Positions 1 to 12,559 of a DNA stretch of 64,000 bases are shown piece by piece. The notes beneath the pieces were generated by a model. The model did no database searches and was not told the origin of the DNA. It saw nothing but the letters and a program-made list of their open reading frames with translations. Position 1 is the stretch's first letter; every line of letters begins with the position of its first letter. A program made the position numbers and the translations under genes. This DNA is from Trema orientale (taxonomy: Eukaryota > Streptophyta > Magnoliopsida > Rosales > Cannabaceae). The stretch covers positions 1,513,922-1,577,921 of the forward strand of contig JXTC01000010.1 of NCBI GenBank assembly GCA_002914845.1. The letters run 5' to 3'.

Positions 1-899
1 GATTGTATTCATAACCAATTCCATATTCATAACCATATGAATATATTCAAACTAATTGGGCATAATAAACCCTATAAACAAATCCTACATGTCTATATTA
101 AACCACAAAGCCTAAACCTAAACCAAACTCAAATCCTTATAAACCTTTAAGTCAAATCCTTACCCAAAATTGACAAACTAAAACTAAAACAAAATCATTT
201 ACCACACCAAATCCCAATGTTATATCCATACCAAAATTAAACTCCCCAAATCTCCGTAACTCTAAAACCGTAATCTATACCATTTTCAGACCTCCCAAAT
301 CAAAACATAACAAAATCCCTATATTATATCTAAATTAAAACCCTCAAATTTATTAAACGAAACCCGTAATATTAAACCACAAATCCCAAACCTAAACCAA
401 ATTCATACCAATACCAAACCACAAGTTTCACAATCCAAATTTCATCCAAACTCAACAAATATCACAATATTACAAATAAAATTTTCTTAGTAAACCACAT
501 TAACAATTTACTAACCTTAGTTTTGCTAATATAATGGGAGATTAACCAAATCTAAGGAACCAAAAAAAATGTTAGACAAATTGGGGAAAAAGAAAACAAC
601 GAACAATATAATTAGAGGGGGAGAGAGATGAGAAAGAGGAAACGAACGGCTTACCAATATGGGAGTGAATGGGTGGCAGATTTTTTTGGGGGAGGGGGAG
701 CTGATTTAGCTAGGTTTTGGGTGGGTTGTGGGGGCAAAGTTTAATAATCTGTTTTCAGCCAGTAATTTCTTGAATAATGTTTCTCTAATATTGGATACCT
801 GATTAACAGGACTTCTTTTACGTATACTACATGCAATTGATTACAAAACACATAATATTAAATTTGATTTACCTAGAAGCTGACTAATTTCTATCTTCA
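1..899. other. Intergenic, G-poor strand
   Basis: No gene is recognisable. Positions 1-480 are strikingly short of G on the + strand: they are runs of A, C and T with words such as CCAAA, AACC and ATACCA. Positions 480-899 are ordinary AT-rich sequence with a G-rich patch near 680-735. The composition of 1-480 resembles the minisatellite at 30.1-32.8 kb, but I see no clear unit repeat here. Confidence 0.5.
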
Positions 900-1245
900 G
901 ACTATCTAAGAGAGAAGCACTTGAAATGTATGTATGTGATCAGAACCGATACAATTTATTAAATTTTAATTTCAAATGGTATTGAACTAAATCAAAAGTA
1001 TATAAATTTACAATCAATTGTAGTCATTCGGACTTTTCTTGGCTGGCCTTGTTTTGATATCACTAGATATTTCAATCGGTCAGCATATAGCTTGTTTTGG
1101 ATATGATTCGTTTTTTATGATCCGCAAATATTCCAAAAGCCACGTGGCACATTCTGAGAGAAACTTATTTGCAAGTAAATACTCGTAAGCTGCTTCTTGT
1201 ATTAATTAATTTATACACATAAGAGTTCCCTTCAAATCCATATGT
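900..1245. repeat. Local duplication, copy 1
   Basis: This stretch shares long diverged matches with 9190-9910. Shared words include TTTCAATCGGTCA, ATAGCTTGTTTTGGA, TATTGAACTAAATCAAAA and TTGTATTAATT, in the same order and orientation. The other copy carries extra sequence between the matching blocks. No coding potential is visible in either copy. Confidence 0.55.
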
Positions 1246-1939
1246 ATTAATTGGAGACAAAAATCTCATTCTGATTCTTATTTGCCGCCCAACAATAAAT
1301 TACATATTGTATCCCTATGCAATATGCAGCTTCTTTAGTTCGGCTGAACGGTATAAAAAGAATACTGTCTTTTTTCGGTCTAATTGGGTTGAAACACGTG
1401 ACTCATGGCTTTAGTACTCCATGGGACTTCTTCATGGTCAATATATTAAATCTTGTCCATATACATATATCAAGCCAGATGTAAAAATTAGTATCTTTCT
1501 TGAAAAGTTTCCTTTTTTTTTGACTCAGTAGCTTGCAGTACCAAGATTAGTTAAAAGGGTTTTTTTTTTCCATCAAGTTATAATGCATATACTCTGCTGC
1601 AATTGGGTAAAAGGGTTAGGAGAGCAGACTATTCACCTTTGTTCCACTTCGACCTATATACCGTATAAAACAGAACATATGTCATTAGGTTTGTCAATGG
1701 TCTTAAATCTCATGGTACAAACCAAACGAAGTTACAAAAAGTACTCAACGTCTGTCAAATTAAATAGACGCAAAGAGAAGCTTAAGTTGATCAAAATATT
1801 GAACCATGTAACAAGTCCCTCAAACCCAACTTTGGCTATACACAGATTCAAGATAGTAGAAGTTAATTGCTCAGCTGGGTCGTCTCTTCCCAAGGAGCCT
1901 AATTCGAATTAGGCACCATGTATAAGATAATTCGTTTAT
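1246..1939. other. Intergenic, nothing recognised
   Basis: AT-rich sequence. A 109-codon open frame at 1583-1912 (+) resembles no family I know and has no recognisable promoter or splice context, so I do not call it a gene. Confidence 0.4.
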
Positions 1940-4324
1940 TGTGATGGCAACAAAGTGACCCACTCTCTTGTACATTTTGTTTATACTATTATTGGTGTAT
2001 CTCCTAGTAATAACTTGAACTCTTGGGATGGATTACTTATCTAACATTTAGTTGGGTAAAAGAAGTACTAGTATTAGTTTGAGTTTGTAAAATCCTATAC
2101 TTTCAAGGGGTATATTGGTCATTTTATTAATTTTCGGATTTAATAATTGAGGGATATATTTGCAAAAGTTTTAAGAAGTGAGGACTAAAATATAAATATT
2201 TTGGAGACTAAATTGAAAAGATTTAAAAATTAGGGAACTATTTTGCAATTTTAGGAAAGGTTGCATAGTCCCATGTAACCTCACGTGGGCTTCCTCTTTT
2301 TCTTCTCTCCTCTCTCTTCCCCACGACTCCCTCTCTCTCTTTCTTCTCTTCTCTATCGGCCAAAGAAGAACCAAAGGAGCAAACGACCGCCAGAGCTCGC
2401 CCAGCCACTGTCCATTCACCCCAACCCCCGGCAGAGTTTCACCGCGCCTCCAAAAAGACCGTGCCACTAGTCCCGCACTGCCAAGAGCCCCCATTTGCAG
2501 GAAAACGCTATTTTTTGCCATAGAGCTCTTTGATTTTCTAGTACTGTTTCGGACTGCTTCAAGTCGCGTTCTTAGGCTCGTTGGATTCGTATTGTCGAGA
2601 AGAATCTCCATGTATCTATTTCTTGACTCTATTTTACCCGGATCAAAAGTTGCCATTATTAAGTATTTAAGCTTTGAGATTTAAGATTTAACTTTTTGAT
2701 CGGACCGTTATATTGTGTTTTTAATGTCATTTTTAGAATGTACTCAAGAAATTGAGAAGATTAATATATATATTGACTATGTTTGATGACTGGCACGAAA
2801 AAAAGAATCAAACGGCTAAGATTTATCTCGTTTTGTGTGCCATCAGTCCTGTTCGGCCAGATCCGAATTGGATGAGTTATATTCTAACCTATCTATTTTG
2901 GGTACTAAGAATTCAGTGAAGAGGTCCGTTTGAGGACTCCATTGAGAAGTTGGTTTTTTGAAGTTGGTTCCCAACCCTTCGAGCAATTGTCGAATGACAC
3001 TTTGAGGATCTAATAGCGTGGTATCGCTATTCTAGTGAGATAGGGATTCAGTTATCTCTGTTTTATATCGTTTTTGAATAAAACTTATTTTCTGTAACAT
3101 ATGATGACAAATGTGACTTTAGAACAATGTGAATTTATATCGTTTTTGAATAAAACTTATTTTCTACAATATATGATGACAAATGTGACTTTAGAGCTAT
3201 GTGAATATCTGTGATAAAATTTGATTGTATGAGATATATATATATATGAAATATATATTCTGTATTGCTCTGGGACTTTTCTGAATGCAGGTTATTTTTA
3301 GGTATATCAAGAATAAAGTCGTTATACTGCCCGTTTTTCTATAAAACCTAATATGCTTATTTTATTGAAAAACCAGAGTACGATAGTTTTCATACTTTAA
3401 TTTTATGTGTCATAGGATCATACATGAGCACCGTGTTAGCATCGTGGGTTTAGAGTATGGCACTGTGTGTCCTACGATCGGTGTAGAGTCCGTAAACCTG
3501 CGCAGGGTTTGTTTCTTCTGATTACCTCCTCATTTGGTAGGCGTAGGCAATTCAGTTGCACTTCCAGGTTTGGTAGGCGACACATAGGTGTCCCCTCCAG
3601 GTATGAACTTAGGTGTCAGGCAGGCTGTTAGTAGTGCCATCATCCTGAGTTTTCACAAATGAGAGTATGAGAGCTCATGGATATGGGTTGATTTGTGTCA
3701 TGTGCATATAAATTGGATGGTTTTGCTTTTACTGTCTTATTTATACATATACATATGGATTTCCAATTTTGGACTATTATTTTTGTATATCTTGGATTTA
3801 AACTTACCATATAGGAACTTTCCATCACTAAAATATTTTCCATCGAGGTAACTATTTTCCTATCGGGGATTATATGCTCACCCCCCACCTTCCTTCCTCA
3901 TGTAGTGTTCAGTGCGACTTGGGTGATTAAGAGGATTAAGAGGTTATCTCTAACTGTAGTTCGTTATCTTGGTAATGCGAGAAGCTTGTTATTGTGGTGT
4001 TTGGATTATTTAGATTTTGATCTAGCACTGAACTAAGATTACTACTTTCTATTAAGTTTATGAACTTATGTATGCCATTCTGGTATTTGATATTTACTTT
4101 GGATGATGGTGATGCTTAAACTTTAATTTTAATTACAATTCGATCTATATTTAATGGTATATACAAACTGTGGGAGAGGTTCACGAGACGAAATTCTAAA
4201 TATTTTATTTAAATGGACTGTTTATAAAATTAAAATTTTTAAGATCTTTTTAAAATAAATTAAGGAATTCCCTATCTTACTGAAATTCTTCTTCTGCCAC
4301 TGATCCAGATTTTGGGTCGTGACA
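1940..4324 (+). mobile_element. Ty3/gypsy-type LTR (solo LTR or remnant)
   Basis: About 2.4 kb that looks like a long LTR of the Tekay/Del (chromovirus) type. It begins TGTGATGGC, has a CT-rich block at 2305-2360 and ends GGGTCGTGACA at 4314-4324. The interior matches the LTR-like segment at 25985-27320: both carry GAATTCAGTG, GTGTGACTTGGG/GTGCGACTTGGG and the GTCGTGACA/GTTGTGATA end. A 72-bp tandem duplication lies at 3064-3207. The 161-codon minus-strand frame at 2171-2656 is inside this LTR and is not a gene. The 5' boundary is approximate and I found no target duplication. No internal pol region is attached, so a solo LTR is likely. Confidence 0.6.
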
Positions 4325-6554
4325 GAATTGGCCCATACGTATGATTTTTTTTTCCTTTTAAATCTAGGCTCACATATGAAGGAGCTAACATGATCTGCTA
4401 CATTAATTCCTATGAGGATTAAAATTAAAAAGAATCATTAAACTTAAGCAATCTCTAATGACTACACAGTCAAATTAAGTATATACATTCGCATCTCACT
4501 TTAATGCTTGTCACTCTATTTATGACTAAACACATAACTCTATTTCCCAATTTCATCATGGTTTTTAATTATCATCTAATTAGTAATCAAGTAATCAGAA
4601 GCATTAAGCATAAATAATACAAACAAATTAATAAGGAAATTTAAAATAACAAAACTATATATTTGAGATACTTTTATCTAGACAAAAATGTTTAGTTCAT
4701 AATAAAAGTTGAGAACAAATCCATTTCATTCAAGAGATACAAAAAAAAAAAAAAAAGGATAAATATACAGTTGGGAGAATAAAATTAATTTGGTATGCTA
4801 TCCCTTTTTGGATAAACTTTGGATGCGGTCTTAAAAGTGTTGTTTTCCTCTTCCAAAAATGGCAATTTGTCTTCGTGAACAGATGCTCTAAAGTTGTTCT
4901 CAATAATATTAATCACTAAATAAACAAGAGAAATTTAGCTGGATGACCAATATTTTAAATTTGATTAGGTAGATGTCTATTTTTTAAATTCTATAGCTAA
5001 ATATCTAAGTATGTATATATTTTTATACTTGGTAGATATGTTTATCTACCGATTTCAGTTACTCTACTGAAATGTACTAGGTATATAATTTTTTATACTT
5101 GGTATGTAAAATTTTACGCTTGGTATATAAACATATATGCTAGATATTTTGTTATAATATTTGACAAATGGATATCTACTTAAATTGGGCCTAAAATTTG
5201 GTCATATTTCTATAAGTCCCAACAAAAATAAAATAAAATAAAAGTCTGTGACTCAAAATAAAAATATAAAGACCGTATAAAATCAAAATTTTCCGAACTT
5301 TTTTATTTTTTCTCAAACTCCAACAATAGAGTTTTGGGGCTTGTATTTGATAAAATGGAGCTTGGTTGCTTTTGGCTACTAGGTTTTTTTCCATGGAGTG
5401 AGGAGATGGCAAAATGTTTTCAACTATTAGATCCATGACTGAATGGATCAGAGTCGTTGAAGAAAAGATCAGAGAGAGGCTGAGACTGTCTAATGCACTA
5501 TACATAGGTTTCTCCTTGTTACTGTATTCCACGCAGCAACACGAGGATGGTTGTAGGAAAGTAGCATATGATATGGCACTTCTGAGCTGGCTAACTGACA
5601 TGCAGTTGCATGAGAAGACATGAGCATACGAAGCACGAGATCCAAACATGCATATGAAAAGGTCGTCGACAGCAGCTTACTGGTGGGGCCTACCCTGTTA
5701 GGGGTGATTAACTACATGTACTCTCTGCTGCCTCTTGGATCAAATCAAGGGCTCCTATCACAAATGCAGCTCTGCTTTATACTCACATGACTTGGGTTTC
5801 ATCATAATATAATTTATTTTTAATTCTTTTTCAAATTTCTTTTAATTGTGAAATGACAATAATATGCCTTTCAGCTCTCTTTTTTGGCATTTTTGACTTT
5901 TAAACATATTTACCGAAAAAATTTATAAAACAAAATAAATAATAAATAAAATAAATTTATTTTAAATAGAAACAAAATAGTATCGTTTAAAGTATAGAAT
6001 AGCTCTATTTTTATAGAGTTATCATTATAGTTATCTCTACTTTGAGGTAATTCGGTACTTATGGACATCTCTCATCTAAAGTTAAAAAAATATACTAATT
6101 GTTTCTTTTTAGAGAGAGCATACCACCCTTAGAACTAAAGCTAGAGGATTTTTTGGTGTTCAAGAAAAAACGATGAGAATGCCCCTTTATATAAGATATA
6201 TGGGCACTAAGAATTTTATTCTCCATCAGTGTGGGATTCTTGTATAACCTCTTTATATAGGCTCCATAGGAACCAAGAACTACATTATGAGGCTACAAGG
6301 AATTCTTGTAAATATACGATTTACAAGAATTTCAGAGATCAATTTCTCATTCATTCGAGTATCATTTTGAATATGTAAATATATAATTTCAATGTCATTG
6401 TAATAAAAAAATACAAAGTAAATTCTACTAAAAATTAAGCCTCAAACTGACATATCATCATATTGTTTTCTAACATTATGTTGCACACATTTGATTCGTA
6501 GATTAATTAGGAGTGGATTACCAACTGGTTACATATTTTTGCAGCAAAATAATA

Positions 6555-6639
<85 letters not shown>

Positions 6640-6864
6640 AGTAAGAATAATCCCAGCCTTTTTACACCACAATATAATCCAACTAAAATATACTATCAAA
6701 CAAATTAAAACAGCGCTTCCCAAATCAAATTAGTGATAAAGAGTACATGATCATCGATGTCCAAATGAGAAATAACGAGGTGACATTTTTTCCTGAAAAG
6801 AAAAAAAAGAGATAATAAATAGAAGCCTCTAACATCAATATGCGACAAACAGGACCCAATTTTG
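4325..6864. other. Intergenic with (TA)n; possible transcript at 5.2-5.8 kb
   Basis: Mostly AT-rich. At 5400-5800 the base composition is more gene-like, with open frames on both strands (69 codons + at 5414-5623; 152 codons - at 5191-5649). A TATAAAG word on the minus strand lies near 5777. I recognise neither peptide. Near 6563-6635 there is an uninterrupted TA microsatellite. The Ile/Tyr-rich frames across it are artefacts of the repeat. Confidence 0.4.
6563..6635. repeat. (TA)n microsatellite
   Basis: About 36 uninterrupted TA dinucleotides. Likely polymorphic in length. Confidence 0.95.
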
Positions 6865-7917
6865 TAGGGATGTCAGTTTAAGGGTTAAGTAGGTAATTGC
6901 CATTTTTTTCAAATGTTTTACTAAATTTATCACCATCATTAGATTTTACACTTTTGGGAGGGAATTAGTCAAGAATCTGTCAAAAATTTATCAAGAATGC
7001 GTCAAGAATCTGTCAAGATCACCATCGACGTCAAGAATCTATCAAGAATCCATCAAGAATCTATCAAGATTGTCAAGAATCCGTCAAGAATTCTTTAAGA
7101 ACCCATCAAGAATCTATCAAGATTGTCAAGAATCCGTCAAGAATTCTTTAAGAACCCATCAAGAATTCATAAAAAAAGTGGTATGGTGGTAGATTTAATT
7201 AATAAGGAAAAAAAAAAGTGGTATCTGGCTAATTTATTCTGTGTATTGAGCGAGGTAGTGCACCACGGTACACCAGCTCGAATAGAGCGGGCTTTCATCG
7301 TTATAAAATAGTGCAGGACGTGGGGTGGGGATTCCCCGTTTAATATTTAGGAGGGCAGGGTGGGCTTAGGATTGAGTGCCCCGCACTGACCCCATCCCGA
7401 TTATATATAAGTTAATTTTTATTTTTTATATAATAGTAATTCAAGTAAATTTTTTTGAAAAAAGATCTAATAATATATAGTCATATACTAATATTGTTTG
7501 AGTTATTTAGGATTGCATTAGCTTTATGAATGAATGATATATGAATAATATGCTATATGATTTTGGTATTAAATATTTTACATTTGACAATTCGGACATA
7601 TTAAAGTTTTATTTGAATGTATTTTTTAGTTATTTAGGTCTAAAATTAGAATTTTCAACGAAGTTAATTTTAATTTTGATTTTTTTTTGATATATTTAGA
7701 CTTTTAAAAGATTTGGACTAACATAAGATTGTTTAATTTATTCAAGACGACGATTCCAAACAGAGACCCCGATATACCAAGAGGATTCCTCGAAATTGTC
7801 CAGCACCAAATTAAATGATAAATTATATGGGGATAGTATAGTAAAATAATAATGGGGACGGGGATGGTAACCATAAAACTGGTCCCGCCCCGCCCTGTTG
7901 ACATCTCTACAATTTTG
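6857..7917. mobile_element. Non-autonomous hAT-type transposon with 8-bp TSD
   Basis: The element runs 6865-7909 (1,045 bp). It begins TAGGGATGTCAG and ends with the reverse complement of TAGAGATGTCAA, a short imperfect terminal inverted repeat of hAT type. It is flanked by a perfect 8-bp direct repeat, CAATTTTG, at 6857-6864 and 7910-7917, which is the target-site size of hAT transposases. The right end carries the CGGGGCGGGACC-like GC block common in plant hAT derivatives. Inside, 6968-7170 is an array of TCAAGAATC-like words containing a 53-bp tandem duplication. There is no transposase frame, so it must have been mobilised in trans. Confidence 0.8.
6968..7170. repeat. TCAAGAATC array inside hAT element
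   Basis: Short units of 9-13 bp built on TCAAGAATC(C/T)(A/G)T, with a 53-bp higher-order unit present twice (about 7054-7160). It sits within 110 bp of the left end of the hAT element. Subterminal repeats are typical transposase-binding arrays, but this array's role is inference. Confidence 0.75.
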
Positions 7918-7949
7918 AATATTTTATGAAAAAAAAATTAAAACATAAC

Positions 7950-9004
7950 TATTTATATATATATATTAAGCCTGAAGCTCAAAACTCTGATAGCTTCTTT
8001 GATCACCATTTTATTTTAAAATTTTTCAAAAAATCCTAATTTTTTCATGATATGATTGGTCCAATCATTATTTTTCTTTGCTATGATTGGTTGTAATATA
8101 TACATGTATTATATAATAATGTATTTAAATTAATATTAATGATATCTTATAATAAATTTAGTTCATCGAATCGAACAAATGATTGTGCTATATTCGTCTC
8201 ATCAAAATAAATATAGAGAGAGATAAAAACATAATTTAATGTTTATATATATTATGCCTGAAGCTCAAAACTCTGATAGCTTCTTTGATCACCATTTTAT
8301 TTTAAAATTTTTCGAAAAATCTTAATTTTTTCATGATATGATTAGTCCAATTATTATTTTGTTTTGCTATGATTGGTTGTAATATATACATGTATTATAT
8401 AATATTGTGTTTAAATTAATATTAATGATATCTTATAATAAATTTAGTTCATCGAATCGAACAAATGATTGTGCTATATTCGTCTCATCAAAATAAATAT
8501 AGAGAGAGATAAAAACATAATTTAATGTTTTATAAAATATTATATTTAATTTAATATTAATGATTACTTATATTAAATTTAGTTCATCGAACGTCAAAAA
8601 GTTGTGTTACATTCGTCTCATCAAAATAAATAAAGAGATAAATATATTTTTTGATGTTGAAATACATTGAACCTAACTATATCTTTGATCATTATTCTAT
8701 TTTTAAAATTTTTAGAAAAATCTTAATTTTTTCATGATATGATTGGTCCTATTATTATTTTTCTTTGCTATGATTGGTTGTAATATATATATGTATTATA
8801 TAATATTGTATTTAATTTAATATTAATGATAGCTAATAATAAATTTAATTCATCGAACAAATGGTTGTGCTACATTCATCTCATCAAAATAAATATAGAG
8901 ATAAATATATTTTTTAATATTGAAATACATTGAACTTAACTATACATTAGGCTTAATATATGCAATATTAATACAACTCGTGCAAAACGCGGTATAACGA
9001 CTAG
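7950..9004 (+). mobile_element. Tandem ~290-bp repeats, Helitron-like end
   Basis: A unit starting near AAGCCTGAAGCTCAAAAC occurs at about 7950-8240 and again at about 8245-8530, nearly identical. Diverged partial copies follow at about 8530-8650 and 8690-8925. Each unit carries ATGATATGATTGG and CTCATCAAAATAAATA. The array ends GTGCAAAACGCGGTATAACG followed by CTAGT and then TTT. A CTRRT end just after a small GC-rich hairpin, inserted next to T, is the 3' signature of Helitrons. The hairpin here is only four pairs with one wobble, and no Rep/helicase gene is present. The Helitron assignment is tentative; the tandem repeat itself is certain. Confidence 0.5.
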
Positions 9005-9189
9005 TTTTATATAATAACAAAACCACGTAGAGCCTAAACGATGAAGTTTGGCTAAAATTGGGCATATATCATTAGCAAAGCTAAATTGTGTTGATTGTTG
9101 GGCTGTTTTCGCATAGAATTGACCCAAAATTACCACAATAAGTCTCTGAAAAACCCCAGTAGAGGCCCTTCTGTGAGTCCCGACGCTTC

Positions 9190-9910
9190 ATGAACTTTCA
9201 ATCCTTGTGCACTGTATTAAGTACGCATTATAAAGTTTTAATACAAATAATATTGAACTAAATCAAAAATATTATACCGAATTTACATTAGGCATGATCA
9301 GTTGTAGGTAGTGCAAGTTTTATCTGGTTTGCTAGTTAAATTGACTAAAAAACTCGAGTTGGGTGAATACCTTTGTTTTTATTTTCATTTGTTTTTAGTC
9401 TGTACTTTAAAAATTAAAAGTATGATGAACCATTGACATCAGATTTAGATTGATTCATTATACCAACATCTGATGAAGCTGAGGCTTTTGAACCATCTGA
9501 ATGGTACGAGTATGCCCTTCTAGTCATTTGGACTTCTCTTTCATGGCCTTCTTATGTAATTTTGGGAAAGAGGCAACACAATTTTAAATTAAAAAAAAAG
9601 TACCAGAATTTGAATCTTGGATTACACACTCACGTACCCAACTACTTAAGCTAGCCTCAAGTGGCTCGGTAGCCTTCTTACGATATTACTTGAAATTTCA
9701 ATCGGTCATTACATAGCTTGTTTTGGAGATGATTCTTTGTTATCTGAAAATACTATAAAAACCACATGGCATGTTCCGAAAATCAAAATCGTAAAATCAT
9801 GCACAAACTTGATGCGTTTCTTCTCAGTATAGAGGATGAGACGAGTCAAATTCAAGAAAGTATTACTAGGCTTATTGTATTAATTTACACATTTGGTAAT
9901 TCCCATGAAA
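9190..9910. repeat. Local duplication, copy 2
   Basis: Diverged second copy of the sequence at 900-1245, same orientation, interrupted by extra sequence (roughly 9310-9650). It contains no recognised gene. The short stretches 9005-9189 and 9911-10164 on either side also hold nothing I can name. Confidence 0.5.
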
Positions 9911-10164
9911 ATAAGATATAATATATGGTAATTGGTTGAAGCTAGTACCGAAAGCCTCAATCAACATATTTAGTAATTCCCATAGGAACCTACATTGCTC
10001 AACATTTCATCCAAAATGATTTGCAAAAGGTTGTGTTTTCACCACAAAACCACATGCTGGAAAAAAAAGAACAAAACAAAACAAAAAACCACAACTACAT
10101 GTTGCCAACAAAATTGATGAACTTTACTTTTACGTCATACCTCTTTAAAAAAAATTCTAAAATT

Positions 10165-10700
10165 TTAAGAGTAATCCTATTTTTGGCCTGAACTATTACA
10201 AAATGTCCTTCTGGCTCCTAAACTTCAAAAGGCCTAATTTTGGCACTGAAACTTTTCATTTTGTCTTATTTAACCCCCTCTGTCACTCTTTCATTAAAAA
10301 TAGATGAAAAAAGTCTCTATCTTGGCCTCCGAACTCATTATAAAATGTCATTCTATCCCCCCCAAACTTTAGAACTTCTTCATCTTAGCACATGATCTAT
10401 CAAAGTATTTTTTTTTCTATCCCTCTATTAATTGTTAAGAACAAACAAAAAAGAGCATGTGTCACTCACAAGAAACTTTAACAAATGCATCTTAAGCAGT
10501 TTGCAAGATAAAAATGAAGTAGTAGAAAATATTTATTTAATTTTCAAATATTAACCAGAAAAACAATTTTTATTTTGCTACAACATTTAGTAATCTCCTT
10601 ATGGTCATGATTTAATTTCGAAATTTTTTTCGATCTCCTTTTAACTCATTATACTAGGAAAATGTCATAATAAGTTCTAATATAAGTAGGGTCTATTAGT
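10165..10700 (+). repeat. Foldback family arm A
   Basis: Starts near TCCTATTTTTGGCC. It shares with 12600-13000, and in inverted orientation with 13600-13940 and 16320-17262, the sequence of words GTCACTCTTTC, AAAAAAGTC, TTGGCCTC and GAGCATGTGTCACTCAC. It is one of four arms of a noncoding family. Its 3' part (10670-10700) is repeated at 12496-12530, on the far side of the 1.8-kb insertion that follows. Confidence 0.55.
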
Positions 10701-12495
10701 TGGAATGTGCAACTATAAATTATACTCATACACTCTCGTGCAAGTGCACACGGTCACAAGTAATATAGATTTAGGAGTTAAGAGTGTCGAACCCACGAGG
10801 ATTGATTACTAAGTCTAAGCAAAGTATTAAAATTAATCAATCCTAATTTTATCCAAACAATCGAAATAAAGATTCTAAAGAAATAAAATAAAGGAAACTA
10901 CACTATCCAAACAACCGAAATATAGATTTTAAAGAAATAAAGTAAAGGAAACTACACTATCATGCAAAATGTAAGCAAGCAATAAGAAAAATATCTAGGT
11001 TTACTAATTCCCCAACCATCCTTTAAATGCACAATCTTCTAATTTTCCTCTTATATTAATTAATCCACTAGAGTTGTCACAAGCAATAAGAAAAATATCT
11101 AGGTTTACTAATTCCCCAACCATCCTTTAAATGCACAATCTTCTAATTTTCCTCTTATATTAATTAATCCACTAGAGTTGTCAACTGAAAATTCGAATGT
11201 ATTCACAAACTCTTTTCCAAGATATAAATGAAAACACCTAGATAAGCTAGTATATTACTCCTAACATAAATTGACTACATTCATTAAATTTAGTTATTCT
11301 CACACAAAGGTTACACAAGTCACATACGTATACTCCTATCCTATGCAAACTCACCCCACATTAGGTGGTCTTATGTTATTTTACCTATGTCCAAACTTAA
11401 ATTTTCCTCCTCAAGTTCAAATAGGTTTAACTCAACAATCTATTTAGTTATCAATTAAATGGAAGCAATAAGTATAAGATAAGACAAATAACTCAACAAT
11501 AGATTAGATTAATGAAAGAGGAGAGAAGTAAACAAACAAAAGATACTAGGTTGGTTCACATAGTAAAACTAGACAAAGAAAGATTTAGTCCATAATATAA
11601 ATTAAGAACAATAATATTATAATCTAATGAATTCAAGAAATACAAAATTAAAGAGAGAAAAGTTAAATAATTCCCCCTTAGAAAAGCTTGAAGGTGTTCA
11701 TGGAAGTTGTCAAGCTTCTCCTCCAAGCTTGATTCTTGCTCTCTTGAATCATTTCTCTAGAACTTGCTCTCAACTATACTACTCTCTAAATATAGAAAAT
11801 ACAAAAAAAAAAAAAAAAAACTCACAAGAAAATTAAGAAAAGATGGTATAAACAAATAATGGTGTTGATGTTGTGAAGGAGATTAAGAAATGGAGGCTTG
11901 GAGTATATTTTCTTCTTCTTCCTTTTCTTCCTCTCCTTCTATGGCTACCTCCCTCTCTTTCTCTCTATTTCAACATGCCTTTTTCAACCCTAAAGATAGA
12001 GTTTTAAAGAGGTGGCTCGTATAAACTTAAGGCAAGCCAAATCTAGACTCTTAGATCGTCAAAAAGTTGATCTCGGCCGTCAACTATTGACCTAAGACGC
12101 AGACGATAGCACCGGGGCACTATTTTTGGCGTTGCGGTGCTAAAAGTTCCCGAGAGTTGGTGCTGCAATACCACTTTTTCACTGGTCTAGCAGCGCAGCT
12201 TCCGGGGTGCACCATTTCTTCTTTTGAGCTCTGATTTGTCTCATTTTCATTGCGTTACGACCTTATCGGATTTAACTTCAATTCTAACAATATAAAAGAC
12301 CCACTTGTGAGACATAAATTTACCTTAAGTTATCTCAAACACCCTTATTTTATTCTTTATGTACACAAATAAGTAAAACATCAAAACAACTAATAAAACA
12401 ATTGAAACAACTTAAAATAAACAAGAATATAGGAAAACTTAAGTCATATTAGCACTAGATAACTCCAGTTTTATGGACTTAACAGGGTCTACTAT
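10700..12495. mobile_element. Unclassified 1.8-kb repeat insertion
   Basis: Begins near CAAGTGCACACGGTCACAAG, followed by GTGTCGAACCCACGAGG, and ends near TTTATGGACTTAACAGGG. The flanks share about 33 bp (ATAAGTTCTAATATAA plus neighbours), so the segment interrupts arm A. It contains two internal tandem duplications, one of about 52 bp near 10858-10961 and one perfect 104-bp duplication (10976-11183). The opening words resemble those at 62490-62600 (CAAGTGTACG, TCATTCCCATAAAG), so both may belong to one class of LTR-derived or non-autonomous repeat. No protein frame is recognisable. Confidence 0.45.
10976..11183. repeat. Perfect 104-bp tandem duplication
   Basis: Positions 10976-11079 and 11080-11183 are identical by eye, starting CAAGCAATAAG and ending GAGTTGTCA. 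Identity implies a recent event or an assembly duplication. Confidence 0.9.
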
Positions 12496-12559
12496 CACAA
12501 TAAGTTCTAATATAAATAGAGTCTGTTGCTTTCTTAAGTTTTAAATTAATGAGCCCCCC

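Noticed and set aside
2171-2656. 161-codon minus-strand open frame
   Set aside because: Lies wholly in the gypsy-type LTR; no family resemblance, and the frame results from the GC-rich part of the LTR.
5400-5640. Possible microRNA precursor
   Set aside because: No long hairpin was seen by eye, and no conserved plant miRNA sequence that I know is present.
6491-6733. Open frames rich in Ile/Tyr on both strands
   Set aside because: They are translations of the (TA)n microsatellite.
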